Counted from the first letter of the stretch, positions 8,728 to 18,280 are shown. The stretch: 64,000 bases of DNA from Actinomyces qiguomingii (GCF_004102025.1 NZ_CP025228.1:3224001-3288000); one strand, 5' to 3'. Notes: generated by a model not told the origin, from the sequence alone. Made by a program: numbers and translations.

Positions 8728-11672
8728 CGCCGCTCCTCGTTAGCGCCGCCTATCGCGGTCTCGATCCGTTCCCGCAGGCCGGGTGGGGCGAAACGCGGGT
8801 CCGGCGTCAACTCGGGGGCGATGGTCGACGGCGGGTGGTCGAGCAGCGGTCGCATGCGGCGAGCCAGACCGGCGGAATCGACGGTGAGGTCTCCAGCGTC
8901 AGCCATGACGGTGACGAGCGCCTCCCAGGCGGCGGGGTCGTCCATGAGTTCGCGCACGCTGCGTGGGCGTTGCCGTCCACGAGCGGGCAGCTGTGCCACG
9001 AAGACGTGATGGCCGGGGCCGATGCTCACGGTCGCAGGGTCCGGAGAGCCGTCGGGCAGGCGTACCGTACCGATCACGCCGACGGGCAGGTCCGCCGTGA
9101 GCTCCAGGACGCCGTTGTTAGCCTCCCAGGTCACGGCGATCCGGCCGTAGGGGCTCAAATGCGTGGTGGCGGCGGAAGTGACGCCGTCTATGGGTGTGGG
9201 GGCGATCTCCACTTGCCGCCATCCCGGTGCGGCGGGGGCCAATCCGGCTAGGCCTCGGTGCAGCCAGTCGGCGATGGCACCGAGGGCATAGTGGTTGAAG
9301 CTGGTCATCTCCCCGGGGTTGATGGTTCCGTCGGGGAGCATGGAGTCCCAGCGTTCCCAGATGGTGGTGGCCCCCATGGTCACCGGGTACAGCCAACTGG
9401 GGCACTCGGTCTGAAGCAGCAGGCGGCGGGCTACGTCGACGTGCCCGGTGGTGACCAGGGCCGGGATGACCAGTGGGGTGCCGACGAAGCCGGTGGCGAT
9501 ATGGAATCCCGAAAGGCGCACCAGATCAGCCAGGCGCTCCCCAGCGAATGCCCGCTGCTGCGCGGTTGGAAGCAGGTCCCAGCAAATGGCCAGCGCGTAG
9601 ACGGTCTGGGCGTCGGAGTGAATCCGGCCGGCAGGGGTGACGAAGGCGCGGTTGAAGGCGGCACGCGCTTCATCCGCCAGACGCCGGTAATGTGCGGCGA
9701 TCGCGGCCTCGTCGAGCCTTTCTGCGGAGTCGGCGACGACGCGCGCGGAGCGGGCGAAATAGGCGGTGGCGACGACGTCGGGGTCGGCCTTGGCATCGGC
9801 CGGACGGTCCGGCGGGGCAGTGGGATCCAGCCAGTCGCCGAACTGGAATCCACCAGACCAGATGCGGTCTTCCCCGGCCAACGCGGCAACGCGGTCCACC
9901 CAGGCACGCATTGAGGTCAGTTGGGCACGCAGCACCTCCGGGTCGCCCGTGGCCTCGTAGACGGCCCAGGGGACCAGGGTGGCGGCGTCTCCCCAGGCGG
10001 CGGCGGGAGCATGCCTCACGGCCGGTTCGAAGGTGGGGGTGAAGTGCCGCACGCCTCCGTCCGCGTACTGCTCGGCTGCGAGGTCGGTCAGCCAGGATTG
10101 CAGGAACGAGGTGGTGTCGAACAGGTAGGCGGCGGTGGGAGCGAAGGCCTGAATGTCGCCGGTCCAGCCCAACCGCTCGTCGCGTTGGGGGCAGTCGGTG
10201 GGGATGGAGACGAAGTTTCCGCGTGTTGACCACACGACGTTGTCATGCAGCCGGTTCAGGAGCGGGTGGGAGCAGGCGAAGGTGCCGGCCAGTTCCAGGT
10301 CGGAGCCGATGGCTACCAGTTCGATGTCCTGGGCGGCCAAGTCCGGAACACCGGAGACCTCGGCGTAGCGCAGCCCGTGGAGGGTGAGCGTGGGCTGGAG
10401 GACGTGTTCTTCGGCGTCGGGCAGGACCCAGGTGTCGGTGGCGCGCGCCCCGCGCAGGGGGCGAGTGCCGAGTTCGCCGTCCTCAAGGACCTCGGCATGG
10501 CGGATGGTGATCTCGGTGCCGACTTCCAGCCCGCGGACGGTCAGGCGGACGACGCCGACGGCGTTCTGTCCGAAGTCGACCAGAGTCTTGCCGCTCGGCG
10601 AGTTCCAGACCCGCTGGGCGGGCAGAGCGCCGGTGGGACGGATGCGGGGCGCGGCCTGGGGAACGAGCTTTGGGGATGCGGCGCCACGGGCGGCGCCGGA
10701 CGGGGCGGCGGACACGATCTCAACCCGGTGGGCGGGTGCGCCGGAGTCGGCCAGACGCAGGTCCGTGGTCTGCCCGTCGTATAGGTCGTCGGCGACGACG
10801 GCGGACTCGGCGGCGGTCCAGGACTCGTCGGTGGCGATGATCGTGCGGGTGCCGTCGGCCGCGGTGAGTTCGAGCTGGGCGGCCAGGGCGAGCCGGTCGC
10901 CGTATACCGCCGCGTCGCCCAGGTAGCCGAGGTGCCCGCGCCACCAGCCGTTGCCGAGGAGCACATCGATCCGGTTGGTGCCGGGGTGCAGCAGTTCGGT
11001 GACGTCCCAGGTGACCACTTGGAGCCTGTGGGTGTAGGAGGTCCAGCCGGGGTTGAGGACGGAGTCGTCCACGCGCACGCCATTGATGCGGGGCTCACAC
11101 ACGCCGTAGGCGGTGGCCCGTAGACGGGCTGTGAGTAGACCGTCTGGCACCTCGATCGTCCGGGAGATGACGGGCGCTCGCTCGCCGACGCCGCCGATGT
11201 CGACCGGGGAGATGAAGGCGGCCTCCCACTCCTCGGCATCGAGGAGGGCCGCCTCGACCTCGACCCGGGCGGACCACGGCGACCACGCCGAGTCTTCGGC
11301 GCTCGCGGGCGGCGCGCCCGTCCCGGGTCGCGCGGCTTCTGCGCCGCTGGGAACAGCGGCGCGATCGACGTCGTCCGTTCTCCCGCGCACGCGGATGCGG
11401 ACGGTAGCGGATTGGCGGGAGGCCAGCGGCGTCGTCGGCCAGGGCACAAGGATCTGCTCCGCGGACTTGATCGTCACCACTTCGGTTTCGTGTCCCTCCT
11501 CTCCTGCGCGGGTGACCTCCACCTCGTAGCCCTCCTGACGCCACCCGTCGGGAGCACCGCTGATCCGCCATGACAGGCGTGGCCTGGCGGTTTCGACGGC
11601 CAGCAGTCGTGCGGCGGCGCGATGATGCTCCAAGCGCAGGTCGACGACGGACGGGGCGGTGTGAGCGGACAT
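8724..11672 (-). CDS. alpha-L-rhamnosidase, GH78
   Basis: This is a 982-residue protein. I start at the ATG at 11672 (MSAHTAP), preceded by GGAG, rather than the in-frame codon at 11720. An N-terminal Ig-like domain (VVDLRLEHH...PRLSWRISG) is followed by a beta-sandwich accessory module (RINGVRVDD, GNGWWRG), the catalytic (alpha/alpha)6 barrel and a C-terminal beta-sandwich. DCPQRDERLGWTGDIQAFAPT and ATTIWERWDSMLP are the two GH78 active-site blocks. The length fits the family. There is no signal peptide, so it acts on imported rhamnosides. It is the first glycosidase after the ABC importer, 100 bp downstream of the ATPase gene with a stem-loop in the gap, and overlaps the GH43 start by 4 bp. 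Confidence 0.95.
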   Translation of the reverse strand: MSAHTAPSVVDLRLEHHRAAARLLAVETARPRLSWRISGAPDGWRQEGYEVEVTRAGEEGHETEVVTIKSAEQILVPWPTTPLASRQSATVRIRVRGRTDDVDRAAVPSGAEAARPGTGAPPASAEDSAWSPWSARVEVEAALLDAEEWEAAFISPVDIGGVGERAPVISRTIEVPDGLLTARLRATAYGVCEPRINGVRVDDSVLNPGWTSYTHRLQVVTWDVTELLHPGTNRIDVLLGNGWWRGHLGYLGDAAVYGDRLALAAQLELTAADGTRTIIATDESWTAAESAVVADDLYDGQTTDLRLADSGAPAHRVEIVSAAPSGAARGAASPKLVPQAAPRIRPTGALPAQRVWNSPSGKTLVDFGQNAVGVVRLTVRGLEVGTEITIRHAEVLEDGELGTRPLRGARATDTWVLPDAEEHVLQPTLTLHGLRYAEVSGVPDLAAQDIELVAIGSDLELAGTFACSHPLLNRLHDNVVWSTRGNFVSIPTDCPQRDERLGWTGDIQAFAPTAAYLFDTTSFLQSWLTDLAAEQYADGGVRHFTPTFEPAVRHAPAAAWGDAATLVPWAVYEATGDPEVLRAQLTSMRAWVDRVAALAGEDRIWSGGFQFGDWLDPTAPPDRPADAKADPDVVATAYFARSARVVADSAERLDEAAIAAHYRRLADEARAAFNRAFVTPAGRIHSDAQTVYALAICWDLLPTAQQRAFAGERLADLVRLSGFHIATGFVGTPLVIPALVTTGHVDVARRLLLQTECPSWLYPVTMGATTIWERWDSMLPDGTINPGEMTSFNHYALGAIADWLHRGLAGLAPAAPGWRQVEIAPTPIDGVTSAATTHLSPYGRIAVTWEANNGVLELTADLPVGVIGTVRLPDGSPDPATVSIGPGHHVFVAQLPARGRQRPRSVRELMDDPAAWEALVTVMADAGDLTVDSAGLARRMRPLLDHPPSTIAPELTPDPRFAPPGLRERIETAIGGANEERR

Positions 11673-11726
11673 TGCGGAGTCTCCGGAGGGTTTGGCGAAT
11701 GAACGGACGGTTGGCGGCAACGTCCC

Positions 11727-11760
11727 ACCCGGTGGACGCGAGGAGGAACGACCACCGGGT
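11727..11760 (-). other. intercistronic stem-loop between importer ATPase and GH78
   Basis: Perfect 9-bp arms ACCCGGTGG and CCACCGGGT (11727-11735 and 11752-11760) enclose a 16-nt loop. The structure sits in the only sizeable gap of the leftward operon and has no following T-run. It may be an attenuator or an mRNA-processing or stability element that lets importer and enzyme genes be expressed at different levels. Confidence 0.5.
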
Positions 11761-11772
11761 AGGACGTCGGGG

Positions 11773-12624
11773 TCAGGCGGTGTGTGCCAGGGCGAGGCGC
11801 GCCCGACGGCGGGACCGCTGTTTGACCGGGTCGGCGACGGGCGCCGCCATCTGCAGCCGACGCGTGTACTCGTGCGCCGGTGCCGTGGCTACCTGGTGCG
11901 CGTCGCCGAGTTCGACTATCCGCCCCTGGTACAGGACGGCGATGCGGTCGCTCACGCGGTTGACCACACCGAGGTCGTGGCTGATGAACAGGTAGGCGAC
12001 GCCGGTGGCCTGCTGGATGTCCTCGAACAGCGTGAGCACGCGGGCCTGGGTAGTGACGTCCAGCGCGGAGGTGGGCTCGTCACAAATGATCACGGCGGGG
12101 TCCAGCGCGAGCGCCCGCGCGATGGCGATGCGTTGGCGCTGGCCGCCGGAGAACTCGCGGGGGTAACGCCCCGCGGTGTCCGCAGGCATGTTGACGGCGT
12201 CGAGCAGCTCCAGGACTCGTTTCCGGGAGTTCTCAATGCCGGCGGCCTGCAGGGGCTCGGTGAGAATGTCGCCGATTCGCATGGCGGGGTTCAGCGAGGT
12301 GTACGGGTCCTGGAAGACGACCTGAATGTCTCTGGCGATGGCGCGGCGCTCACCACGGGAGACATTGGAGATGCGTCTGCCGCGGAAGCGGATTTCCCCG
12401 CCGGAGACGGGGGCCAGGCCCAGAATGGCACGGCCGATCGTGGTCTTACCGGAACCGGACTCACCGACCACGGAAAGGGTCTCGCCTGCGTACAGATCGA
12501 GGCTGACACCGTGAATGACGGTGGTGCCCGCACCCCGCTTGGCACCCGGGAAGGTGACGACGAGTTCATCGACTTCCAGGAGTGGAGTGCCGGTGGACTT
12601 GGCTTGGACCTTCGTGCTGGTCAT
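11773..12624 (-). CDS. ABC transporter ATP-binding protein (Dpp/Opp family, second ATPase)
   Basis: This is a 283-residue protein. The ATG at 12624 overlaps the preceding stop as ATGA. Walker A is GESGSGKTT (54-62), the signature SGGQRQR (159-165), and Walker B VIICDEP (about 178-184) is followed by the SALDV D-loop. The C-terminal extension after about 235 is typical of oligopeptide/nickel-type importer ATPases (DppF/OppF). It pairs with the ATPase domain fused to the upstream permease, giving two non-identical NBDs. In actinobacteria this transporter class often imports oligosaccharides when encoded beside glycosidases, and the genes downstream favour that here. Confidence 0.93.
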   Translation of the reverse strand: MTSTKVQAKSTGTPLLEVDELVVTFPGAKRGAGTTVIHGVSLDLYAGETLSVVGESGSGKTTIGRAILGLAPVSGGEIRFRGRRISNVSRGERRAIARDIQVVFQDPYTSLNPAMRIGDILTEPLQAAGIENSRKRVLELLDAVNMPADTAGRYPREFSGGQRQRIAIARALALDPAVIICDEPTSALDVTTQARVLTLFEDIQQATGVAYLFISHDLGVVNRVSDRIAVLYQGRIVELGDAHQVATAPAHEYTRRLQMAAPVADPVKQRSRRRARLALAHTA

Positions 12625-14423
12625 GACTCGACCTCCATGAGCTCGACGCTGAGGGAGGAGGACAGCAGGTCGCGCGTGTACTCCTCGCGGGGGTGGGCGA
12701 ACAGGGATTCGACGTCCTGAGTCTCGATGATCTCCCCGTCCTTCATGACCGAGACGGTGTCGCACAGGTCGGCGACGACGCCGAGGTTGTGGGTGACGAA
12801 AATGAGGGCGAGGCCGCGCTCGCGGGCAAGCTCGCGCAGCAGATCCAGGACCTCGGCCTGTACGGTGACGTCCAGGGCGGTGGTCGGCTCGTCGGCGACG
12901 ATGACATCCGGCTCGCACGCGAGTGCCCCACAGATGAGCACCCGCTGTGCCATACCACCGGAGATCTCGTGCGGATACAGGCCCATGACGCGTTCGGCGT
13001 CGTCGATGCCGACGGAGTGCAGCAGGGAGATGGTCCGCTCCCGTATCTGTTCCTTCGACAGGTCAGTGACGGCACGCATGCCGTATGCCAGCTGTTTACC
13101 GATGGTGAAGGACGGGTCGAGGTTGCTCATGGGCTCCTGCGGCACGTAGGCGACCTTGTGTCCGCGGGTGGCCTGCATGGCCCCCTCGTCGGCGAGCACG
13201 TCGACGCCGTCGATCATGATCGTGCCGCCCAGTTTGAGCGCTTCCTTGGGGAGGATGCCCAGCACCGAGAAGGCGATCTGCGACTTGCCGGAGCCGGATT
13301 CCCCGACGATCCCGTGGATCTCGCCCTTGTGGACGTCCAAATCGACGCCGTGGACGACCTCCCGGAAGCCGGTGTCCGTGGTGTAGCCGACTCTAAGGCC
13401 GCGGATGGAAACGGCGGCCTGCGGGTCCGGGGCGGCGACGACGTCGTCTCGGTGAGCGGCAGTGGTGGCCTCCAGCGCATCGCGGCGCTGGCGGCGGGTG
13501 ACGACGCGCGCCCGGGCGGAGGCCTGGAGCGCATCGGACAGGGCGTTGCCCAGAAGAATGAGCGCGAGGATAGTCACCGAGATGACCAACGCGGGCCACA
13601 CCACGGCAACGGGGTTGTTGTAGATGCCGTTGAAGGAGACCTGGAGCATGACGCCCCAGGAGACGCCGGCCGGATCGCCGAGCCCGAGGAATGACATACC
13701 GGCTTCGGTGCCGATGCCGGAGGCGAGGATGAAGGCGCCCTGGATGACGATGGGGGCGCGTACGGCCCACAGGATGTGGCGGCCGATGATGCGGGCATCG
13801 GACAGCCCGACGACGCGTGCGGCGTCGACGTAGAGCTCATTTCGCACCGACACGACGACAGAGCGCACCAGGCGGTAGTAGGTCGGCGCTGTCAGTAGGC
13901 CGAAGACGGCCATCATGACCGGGATGTTCGGGCCCGTGACCGCGTACAGGGCGATGAGCAGGATGATGGAGGGCAATGACATGACCACGTCGGTGACAAA
14001 GCCGGCCACGGTTTCGAAGCGGCCGCGGTAGAAGCCGGCCACGAGTCCGCTGCTCACGCCCACCGCAAGGGAGACGCCGAGCATGAGCAGACAGGAGACG
14101 ACGGTCTGCCGGGAGCCCCAGATGAGGCGGGAGAGGATATCCCGCCCCGAGCCGTCGCCGCCGAGCGGGTGCCCGGGCGTACCCGGAGGCGCATTGGTGG
14201 CGGCGAGGTCGGTGACATTCGGGCCGTACCGAGCCAGCAGCGGGGCGAAGACGGCGGTAAGGACGACCACTGTCACAATGAGCAGGCACATGTCTGCGAG
14301 GGGGTTGCGCAGGAGTCGGAGTAATACGCTGCCATCCGTGGTCTGTCTGCCATCGCCGGCGGAGGTGTCTGTAACAGGATCTGAGACGTTTGTTTCGGTT
14401 GTGGGAGTGGTTGGCGTGCTCAT
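12621..14423 (-). CDS. fused ABC permease-ATPase (DppC-DppD type)
   Basis: This 600-residue protein combines two subunits. Residues 1-300 are a DppC-type permease: a first membrane span at about 43-63, then the inner-membrane domain with the EAA-like loop (VDAARVVGLSDARIIGRHI, 199-217) and the GMSFLGLGDP motif near 242-251. A charged linker (about 301-335) leads into a complete NBD with Walker A GESGSGKS (374-381), signature SGGMAQR (488-494) and Walker B VIVADEP (507-513). The frame is continuous and translation is coupled on both sides by ATGA overlaps, so the fusion is real in this sequence. It acts at the cytoplasmic membrane with the permease encoded just upstream and the separate ATPase. 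Confidence 0.92.
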   Translation of the reverse strand: MSTPTTPTTETNVSDPVTDTSAGDGRQTTDGSVLLRLLRNPLADMCLLIVTVVVLTAVFAPLLARYGPNVTDLAATNAPPGTPGHPLGGDGSGRDILSRLIWGSRQTVVSCLLMLGVSLAVGVSSGLVAGFYRGRFETVAGFVTDVVMSLPSIILLIALYAVTGPNIPVMMAVFGLLTAPTYYRLVRSVVVSVRNELYVDAARVVGLSDARIIGRHILWAVRAPIVIQGAFILASGIGTEAGMSFLGLGDPAGVSWGVMLQVSFNGIYNNPVAVVWPALVISVTILALILLGNALSDALQASARARVVTRRQRRDALEATTAAHRDDVVAAPDPQAAVSIRGLRVGYTTDTGFREVVHGVDLDVHKGEIHGIVGESGSGKSQIAFSVLGILPKEALKLGGTIMIDGVDVLADEGAMQATRGHKVAYVPQEPMSNLDPSFTIGKQLAYGMRAVTDLSKEQIRERTISLLHSVGIDDAERVMGLYPHEISGGMAQRVLICGALACEPDVIVADEPTTALDVTVQAEVLDLLRELARERGLALIFVTHNLGVVADLCDTVSVMKDGEIIETQDVESLFAHPREEYTRDLLSSSLSVELMEVES

Positions 14424-15367
14424 CGTGTTCTCGCCTTCGGGTTGAGGAGGGTGATCGCAAGGTCGCCCAGGAAGTTGACGATCAGTACGATGACGGCGGT
14501 AACCAGGACGGTTCCCATGACCATGGGTACGTCGAATATCTGCGCCGAGGAGTTGGCGAGCTGTCCCAGGCCCGGGAGCGCGAAGACCTGCTCGATGAAT
14601 ACCGCCCCGCCCAGGAGGGAGAAGACGGTGAGGCTCAGGACAGTCAGTCCCGGTGCGGCTGCGTTGCGCAGCACGTGGCGGAAGATGACAGCTCGCTCGC
14701 TCACGCCGCGGGCGCGCAGCGTGCGTACGTAGTCCTTACCGAGCTGGTCGAGGGTGGCGGTGCGGAATTGCTGGGCAGCGCTGGAGACGGCGCCGATGAG
14801 CAGGGCGAGCACGGGCAGGGTGATGGATGCGGCCCACCCTTCTGTAGACACGTCCGGGGATACATAGCCGGTGGCCGGCAGCACCCGCCAGAAGATCGCA
14901 AAGAGGAACACCAGGACGATCGAGGTGATGAATGAGGGCACCGCGGTTCCAAGGACTGAAAGGAACTGGAGTATCCGGTCGATCCGACCGCCCTTGACCG
15001 CCGCGGTGACGCCCAGCAGCACGCTGAGCAGCGCCGTGAGGACAAGTGCGACAGCGGTGATAGCCAGGGTGACGGGCACGCGCGTGGCCAGAGCCTCGGT
15101 CACGGACTGGCCGGTGTAGAAGGAGCGGCCGAGGTCTCCGGTGAACAGCCCCTGCACCCAGTGCCCGTACTGAACCAAGAGGGGCTGGTCGAGCCCCAGC
15201 TCGACCATCTTGGCGGCCACATTCTCTTCGGTGACTTCGGCCTGCATCCCCATGACGGCCCGCGCAATGCCGGGGCCGTTGCCGTACATGAGGAAGAAGA
15301 CGACAAAGGTGACAACCACGAGGACCACCACCGATCGCAGCAGGTTCCTCAAAACCGAGGTGAGCAT
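14420..15367 (-). CDS. ABC transporter permease (DppB family)
   Basis: This is a 315-residue protein. The ATG at 15367 follows AGGAAG with eight bases between; the frame is open further upstream only as an overlap with the binding-protein gene. It has an N-terminal membrane span at residues 8-28, a periplasmic-side loop with GDLGRSFYTG, and then five spans carrying the binding-protein-dependent transport EAA loop (YVRTLRARGVSERAVIFRHVLRN). This is the classical DppB/OppB layout. Its stop overlaps the start of the fused permease-ATPase (ATGA), so the two membrane subunits are co-translated. Confidence 0.93.
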   Translation of the reverse strand: MLTSVLRNLLRSVVVLVVVTFVVFFLMYGNGPGIARAVMGMQAEVTEENVAAKMVELGLDQPLLVQYGHWVQGLFTGDLGRSFYTGQSVTEALATRVPVTLAITAVALVLTALLSVLLGVTAAVKGGRIDRILQFLSVLGTAVPSFITSIVLVFLFAIFWRVLPATGYVSPDVSTEGWAASITLPVLALLIGAVSSAAQQFRTATLDQLGKDYVRTLRARGVSERAVIFRHVLRNAAAPGLTVLSLTVFSLLGGAVFIEQVFALPGLGQLANSSAQIFDVPMVMGTVLVTAVIVLIVNFLGDLAITLLNPKARTR

Positions 15368-15407
15368 GATCAATACTTCCTGTCTGGTTTCCAGCCTGTC
15401 CGGAGAT

Positions 15408-16943
15408 TTACTGGAAGTCGCGGAGCTTGGGGGCCAGACCTTCAATATCGGAGACGTTGTCAATGACGACGTCGGCGGTGTGGGCGTAGAAGGAGGTGGG
15501 GTTGACCATGGGGGCGAACCAGGCCTGGTCGATGATGTACCGGTTGATGGCCTTCTGCGCGGCCTCGGCCTCCTCATCGGTGCCGGTGCAGATGATGTCC
15601 CACTGTTCGTCGACGTAGTCGTCCTTCTGGTGCTCAAGATTCCAGTAGCCGGTGTCGCGCACCACGATGTCGATGTCCTGGGCGGAGTCGCCGATATTGC
15701 CCAGCTGCCACAGCACCACCGGGTAAGTACCCGAGAGCAGGTCGCCGATGGCATTGGCTCCGGTCAGTGGGACCTGTTTGACGGTGATGTTGAGTTCGGC
15801 GAGCTGCTGGGTGATGTAGGGCATGAGCACGTCGTGGTTCTGTCCGTCCATCGTAGGCAGTTCGATCTCGAAGCCGTCCGCGTAGCCGGCCTCGGCCATG
15901 AGGGACTTGGCCTTGTCGACGTCGAACGGGTAGGGGTCGGCCAGGTCGTCAATGTATGCCGCCGAGCCGGGACGGAAGATCTGGTGGGAGACCTCGCCGT
16001 GGCCGGCGTAGAGGTTGTCGACCATGGCCTGCTTGTCGAAGACCATGTTGATGGCCTGGCGCACGCGAACGTCGCCAAGGGCAGGGATGATCTCACCCTT
16101 GTGATCGGTTAGCAGCAGCCGGGTGGTCTGGCCGTTCATCTCCTTGACCTCGAAACCGGATCCGGTGACCTCGTCGTAAGACTGGGCGTTGACGAGGGTG
16201 CCGTCGATCTGCCCGGTCTTGAGGGCATTCAGGGCGGCAGTCTCCGAGTCATAGACCTTGCAGACGAGCTTTGAGTAGGGATAGACATCGGCCTCCCAGT
16301 GTTCCTGGTTCTTGGTGAACGAGTACACCGAGCCGCGGGTGGTTCCTGCCTCATCAAGCAGATAGGGGCCGAATCCTACGGGCTTGTCATTCAGGTTGCC
16401 TGAGTCGATCAGATCGGGTGAAGTGAGTTTGATCCGGAACACTCGGTCACTCATCAGGGGTTGCGGCTCGGGCCAGGTGAGCGTGATCGTCTGAGCATCA
16501 GGAACATCAAAGGTAACTCCCTCGTAGAGGCTGCGCGTGGCCTCATTGGTGGTGGCGAACTCGAAGTTCGCTTTCACGGCCTCGGCGTCCGCGATCGCAC
16601 CGTCGGAGAACGTGACACCCTGGCGCAGGTGCGCAGTGAAACTCCTGCGGTCGTCGCTGATCTCCCAGGATTCGGCGAGGCTCGGCTCGAGCTCGCCGAA
16701 CTCGTTCGCCCGGCACAAAACACCCCAGATCGCTTCTCCCGGCCACCCCTGATAGCCGGGCTGATTGTTGGGATCCCAGCCCTCGATATCGGCGGTCATG
16801 CCGAGGGTCAGGGTGTCCTTGGCGCCGCCAGCGGCGGAACCGCCACCGGTGTTGTTAGCTCCTCCGGTGCAGGCGGCGAGTATCGCACCGGCGGTTACAG
16901 CAGCGGAGCCGGTGAGCATGGAGCGACGGGTGACGAGTCGCAT
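15408..16943 (-). CDS. extracellular solute-binding lipoprotein (SBP_bac_5)
   Basis: This 511-residue protein is the first gene of the leftward operon. The N-terminus TRRSMLTGSAAVTAGAILAAC ends in a lipobox with Cys25, and the paired arginines make Tat export possible. The mature part has the SBP_bac_5 hallmarks: LAESWEISDDRRSFTAHLRQG near 85-105, VRQAINMVFDKQAMVDNLYAG, and a C-terminal WFAPMVNP. It would capture the substrate outside the membrane for the DppB/fused DppC-D/DppF transporter. This SBP family binds peptides or oligosaccharides; the glycosidases in the same operon argue for oligosaccharides. A gap of 40 bp separates it from the permease. Confidence 0.92.
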   Translation of the reverse strand: MRLVTRRSMLTGSAAVTAGAILAACTGGANNTGGGSAAGGAKDTLTLGMTADIEGWDPNNQPGYQGWPGEAIWGVLCRANEFGELEPSLAESWEISDDRRSFTAHLRQGVTFSDGAIADAEAVKANFEFATTNEATRSLYEGVTFDVPDAQTITLTWPEPQPLMSDRVFRIKLTSPDLIDSGNLNDKPVGFGPYLLDEAGTTRGSVYSFTKNQEHWEADVYPYSKLVCKVYDSETAALNALKTGQIDGTLVNAQSYDEVTGSGFEVKEMNGQTTRLLLTDHKGEIIPALGDVRVRQAINMVFDKQAMVDNLYAGHGEVSHQIFRPGSAAYIDDLADPYPFDVDKAKSLMAEAGYADGFEIELPTMDGQNHDVLMPYITQQLAELNITVKQVPLTGANAIGDLLSGTYPVVLWQLGNIGDSAQDIDIVVRDTGYWNLEHQKDDYVDEQWDIICTGTDEEAEAAQKAINRYIIDQAWFAPMVNPTSFYAHTADVVIDNVSDIEGLAPKLRDFQ

Positions 16944-17027
16944 GGTGTCCTCCCTTGGACTAAATGGATACGAACTCCGGGGCCGGGTCGGCGGCGACCT
17001 CGGCCGGAACCTCGCACAGCCGGACTG

Positions 17028-17102
17028 TGAAACGTTCTACAACCACGGTAGCGGCCCACCGGGCGGCTTGTCAAGAAAATGGTCTCCCAATGAAACATTC
17101 AC
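17028..17102. promoter_or_regulatory. promoter of the leftward importer/glycosidase operon with two LacI-type operator half-palindromes
   Basis: On the minus strand, TTGACA (17074-17069) and TACCGT (17050-17045) are 18 bp apart and form the likely promoter for the SBP operon. Two related sites flank it: minus-strand GAACGTTTCAC (about 17038-17028) and GAATGTTTCAT (about 17100-17090), sharing GAAYGTTTCA. LacI-family operators often have this CG-centred shape. The divergent LacI gene starts 120 bp away, so it is the natural regulator, able to loop between or block both sites. Confidence 0.55.
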
Positions 17103-17221
17103 AAGACCGCCGATCGTTGGCTCAGCCGAGCACCCGCTGTCATTGAGTGGCGGCGGCGATGCCGACGCCCCCTGACTCGCCGGATGTGTAACGATGCACT
17201 ACGTCTAGCTAGGATGACGAC

Positions 17222-18280
17222 GTGTCCGCATCTCCTAAAGCGCCAGGCCCACCCGCTCCCCCCAGGCGCGCCACCATCAAGGACGTGGCGGCCGAGGCCG
17301 GCGTCTCCGTAGCCGCCGTCTCCAAGGTGCTTCGGAACGCCTACGGGGTCTCCGACCAGATGCGTCAGCGGGTCGAAACCGCCATTGAGAAACTGAACTA
17401 CCGCCCCCGCACCGGTGCACGCACCATGCGTGGCAGCTCGCAGACGATCGGCCTGGTGCTGACGGACTTTGCCTCGTCCTTCCAGTTCGAGGTGGCCGAG
17501 GCCATCGCCTCCCGGCTTGCCCAGACGCGATACCAGGACATCCTCACGATCGCTGGCACTTCCCCTGAGGGGTACCGCAAACGCATCGACTCACTCGTTG
17601 ACATGCAGGTTGACGGCATCATCCTCATCTCCCCGAGACTCGACATGGCATCGTTGAACCAACTGGCCAGGTCCGTGCCCTTGACTACGGTGGCGCTTCA
17701 TGGGGAGCCGGAGCGTTTCGACACCGTCGTCACCGATGAGCGTCGCGGTGCGGAGCTCATGGTCGACCACTTGGTGTCGCTGGGCCACGAGTGGATCGCG
17801 CATACCGCGATGCCGCTGTCCAGCGTTGAGAATGGATACCTGTTATCGCAGACAATGAGACGGAAGGGCTTCATCCGAGCGATGGAGACCCGTGGCCTCG
17901 CTCCGGATGTCATCGAGACCTACTACTCGGAGTCCGGTGGCCGTAATGCCGCGGAGCGTGCACTCGCGCGCAGGCATCGGCCCACAGCCATCTTCGCGGG
18001 CACCGACACCGTGGCCTTCGGTGTGCTCGACTACGTCGAGGAACACGGGCTGAGCGTGCCAGCAGACATGAGCGTCAGCGGCTACGACAACGTTCACACC
18101 ACGTCTTTACGTAGGGTCGCGCTGACGACCGTCGATCAATCGGGGCAGCAGACCGGGCAAGCCGCGATAAAGCTGTTGCTGGAGAGGATCGAGGGACGCA
18201 CCGAATCTGCTCAGCGAGTCATTGAACCGACTCTCGTGGTGCGCAGCACTACGGCTCCACCGGACACTCCGCAACACTGA
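17222..18280 (+). CDS. LacI-family transcriptional regulator
   Basis: This is a 352-residue protein with a GTG start at 17222. A proline-rich lead of 17 residues precedes the helix-turn-helix ATIKDVAAEAGVSVAAVSKVL and hinge (about 18-75, including NYRPRTGARTMRG). The periplasmic-binding-protein-like effector domain follows to about 340, with IGLVLTDF, a VDGIILISPR stretch, and FAGTDTVAFGVLDYVEE near the C-terminus. It is divergent from the importer/glycosidase operon, with operator-like sites between them, so it probably represses that operon until an imported sugar binds. A 66-bp palindrome closes its 3' side. Confidence 0.93.
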   Translation: MSASPKAPGPPAPPRRATIKDVAAEAGVSVAAVSKVLRNAYGVSDQMRQRVETAIEKLNYRPRTGARTMRGSSQTIGLVLTDFASSFQFEVAEAIASRLAQTRYQDILTIAGTSPEGYRKRIDSLVDMQVDGIILISPRLDMASLNQLARSVPLTTVALHGEPERFDTVVTDERRGAELMVDHLVSLGHEWIAHTAMPLSSVENGYLLSQTMRRKGFIRAMETRGLAPDVIETYYSESGGRNAAERALARRHRPTAIFAGTDTVAFGVLDYVEEHGLSVPADMSVSGYDNVHTTSLRRVALTTVDQSGQQTGQAAIKLLLERIEGRTESAQRVIEPTLVVRSTTAPPDTPQH

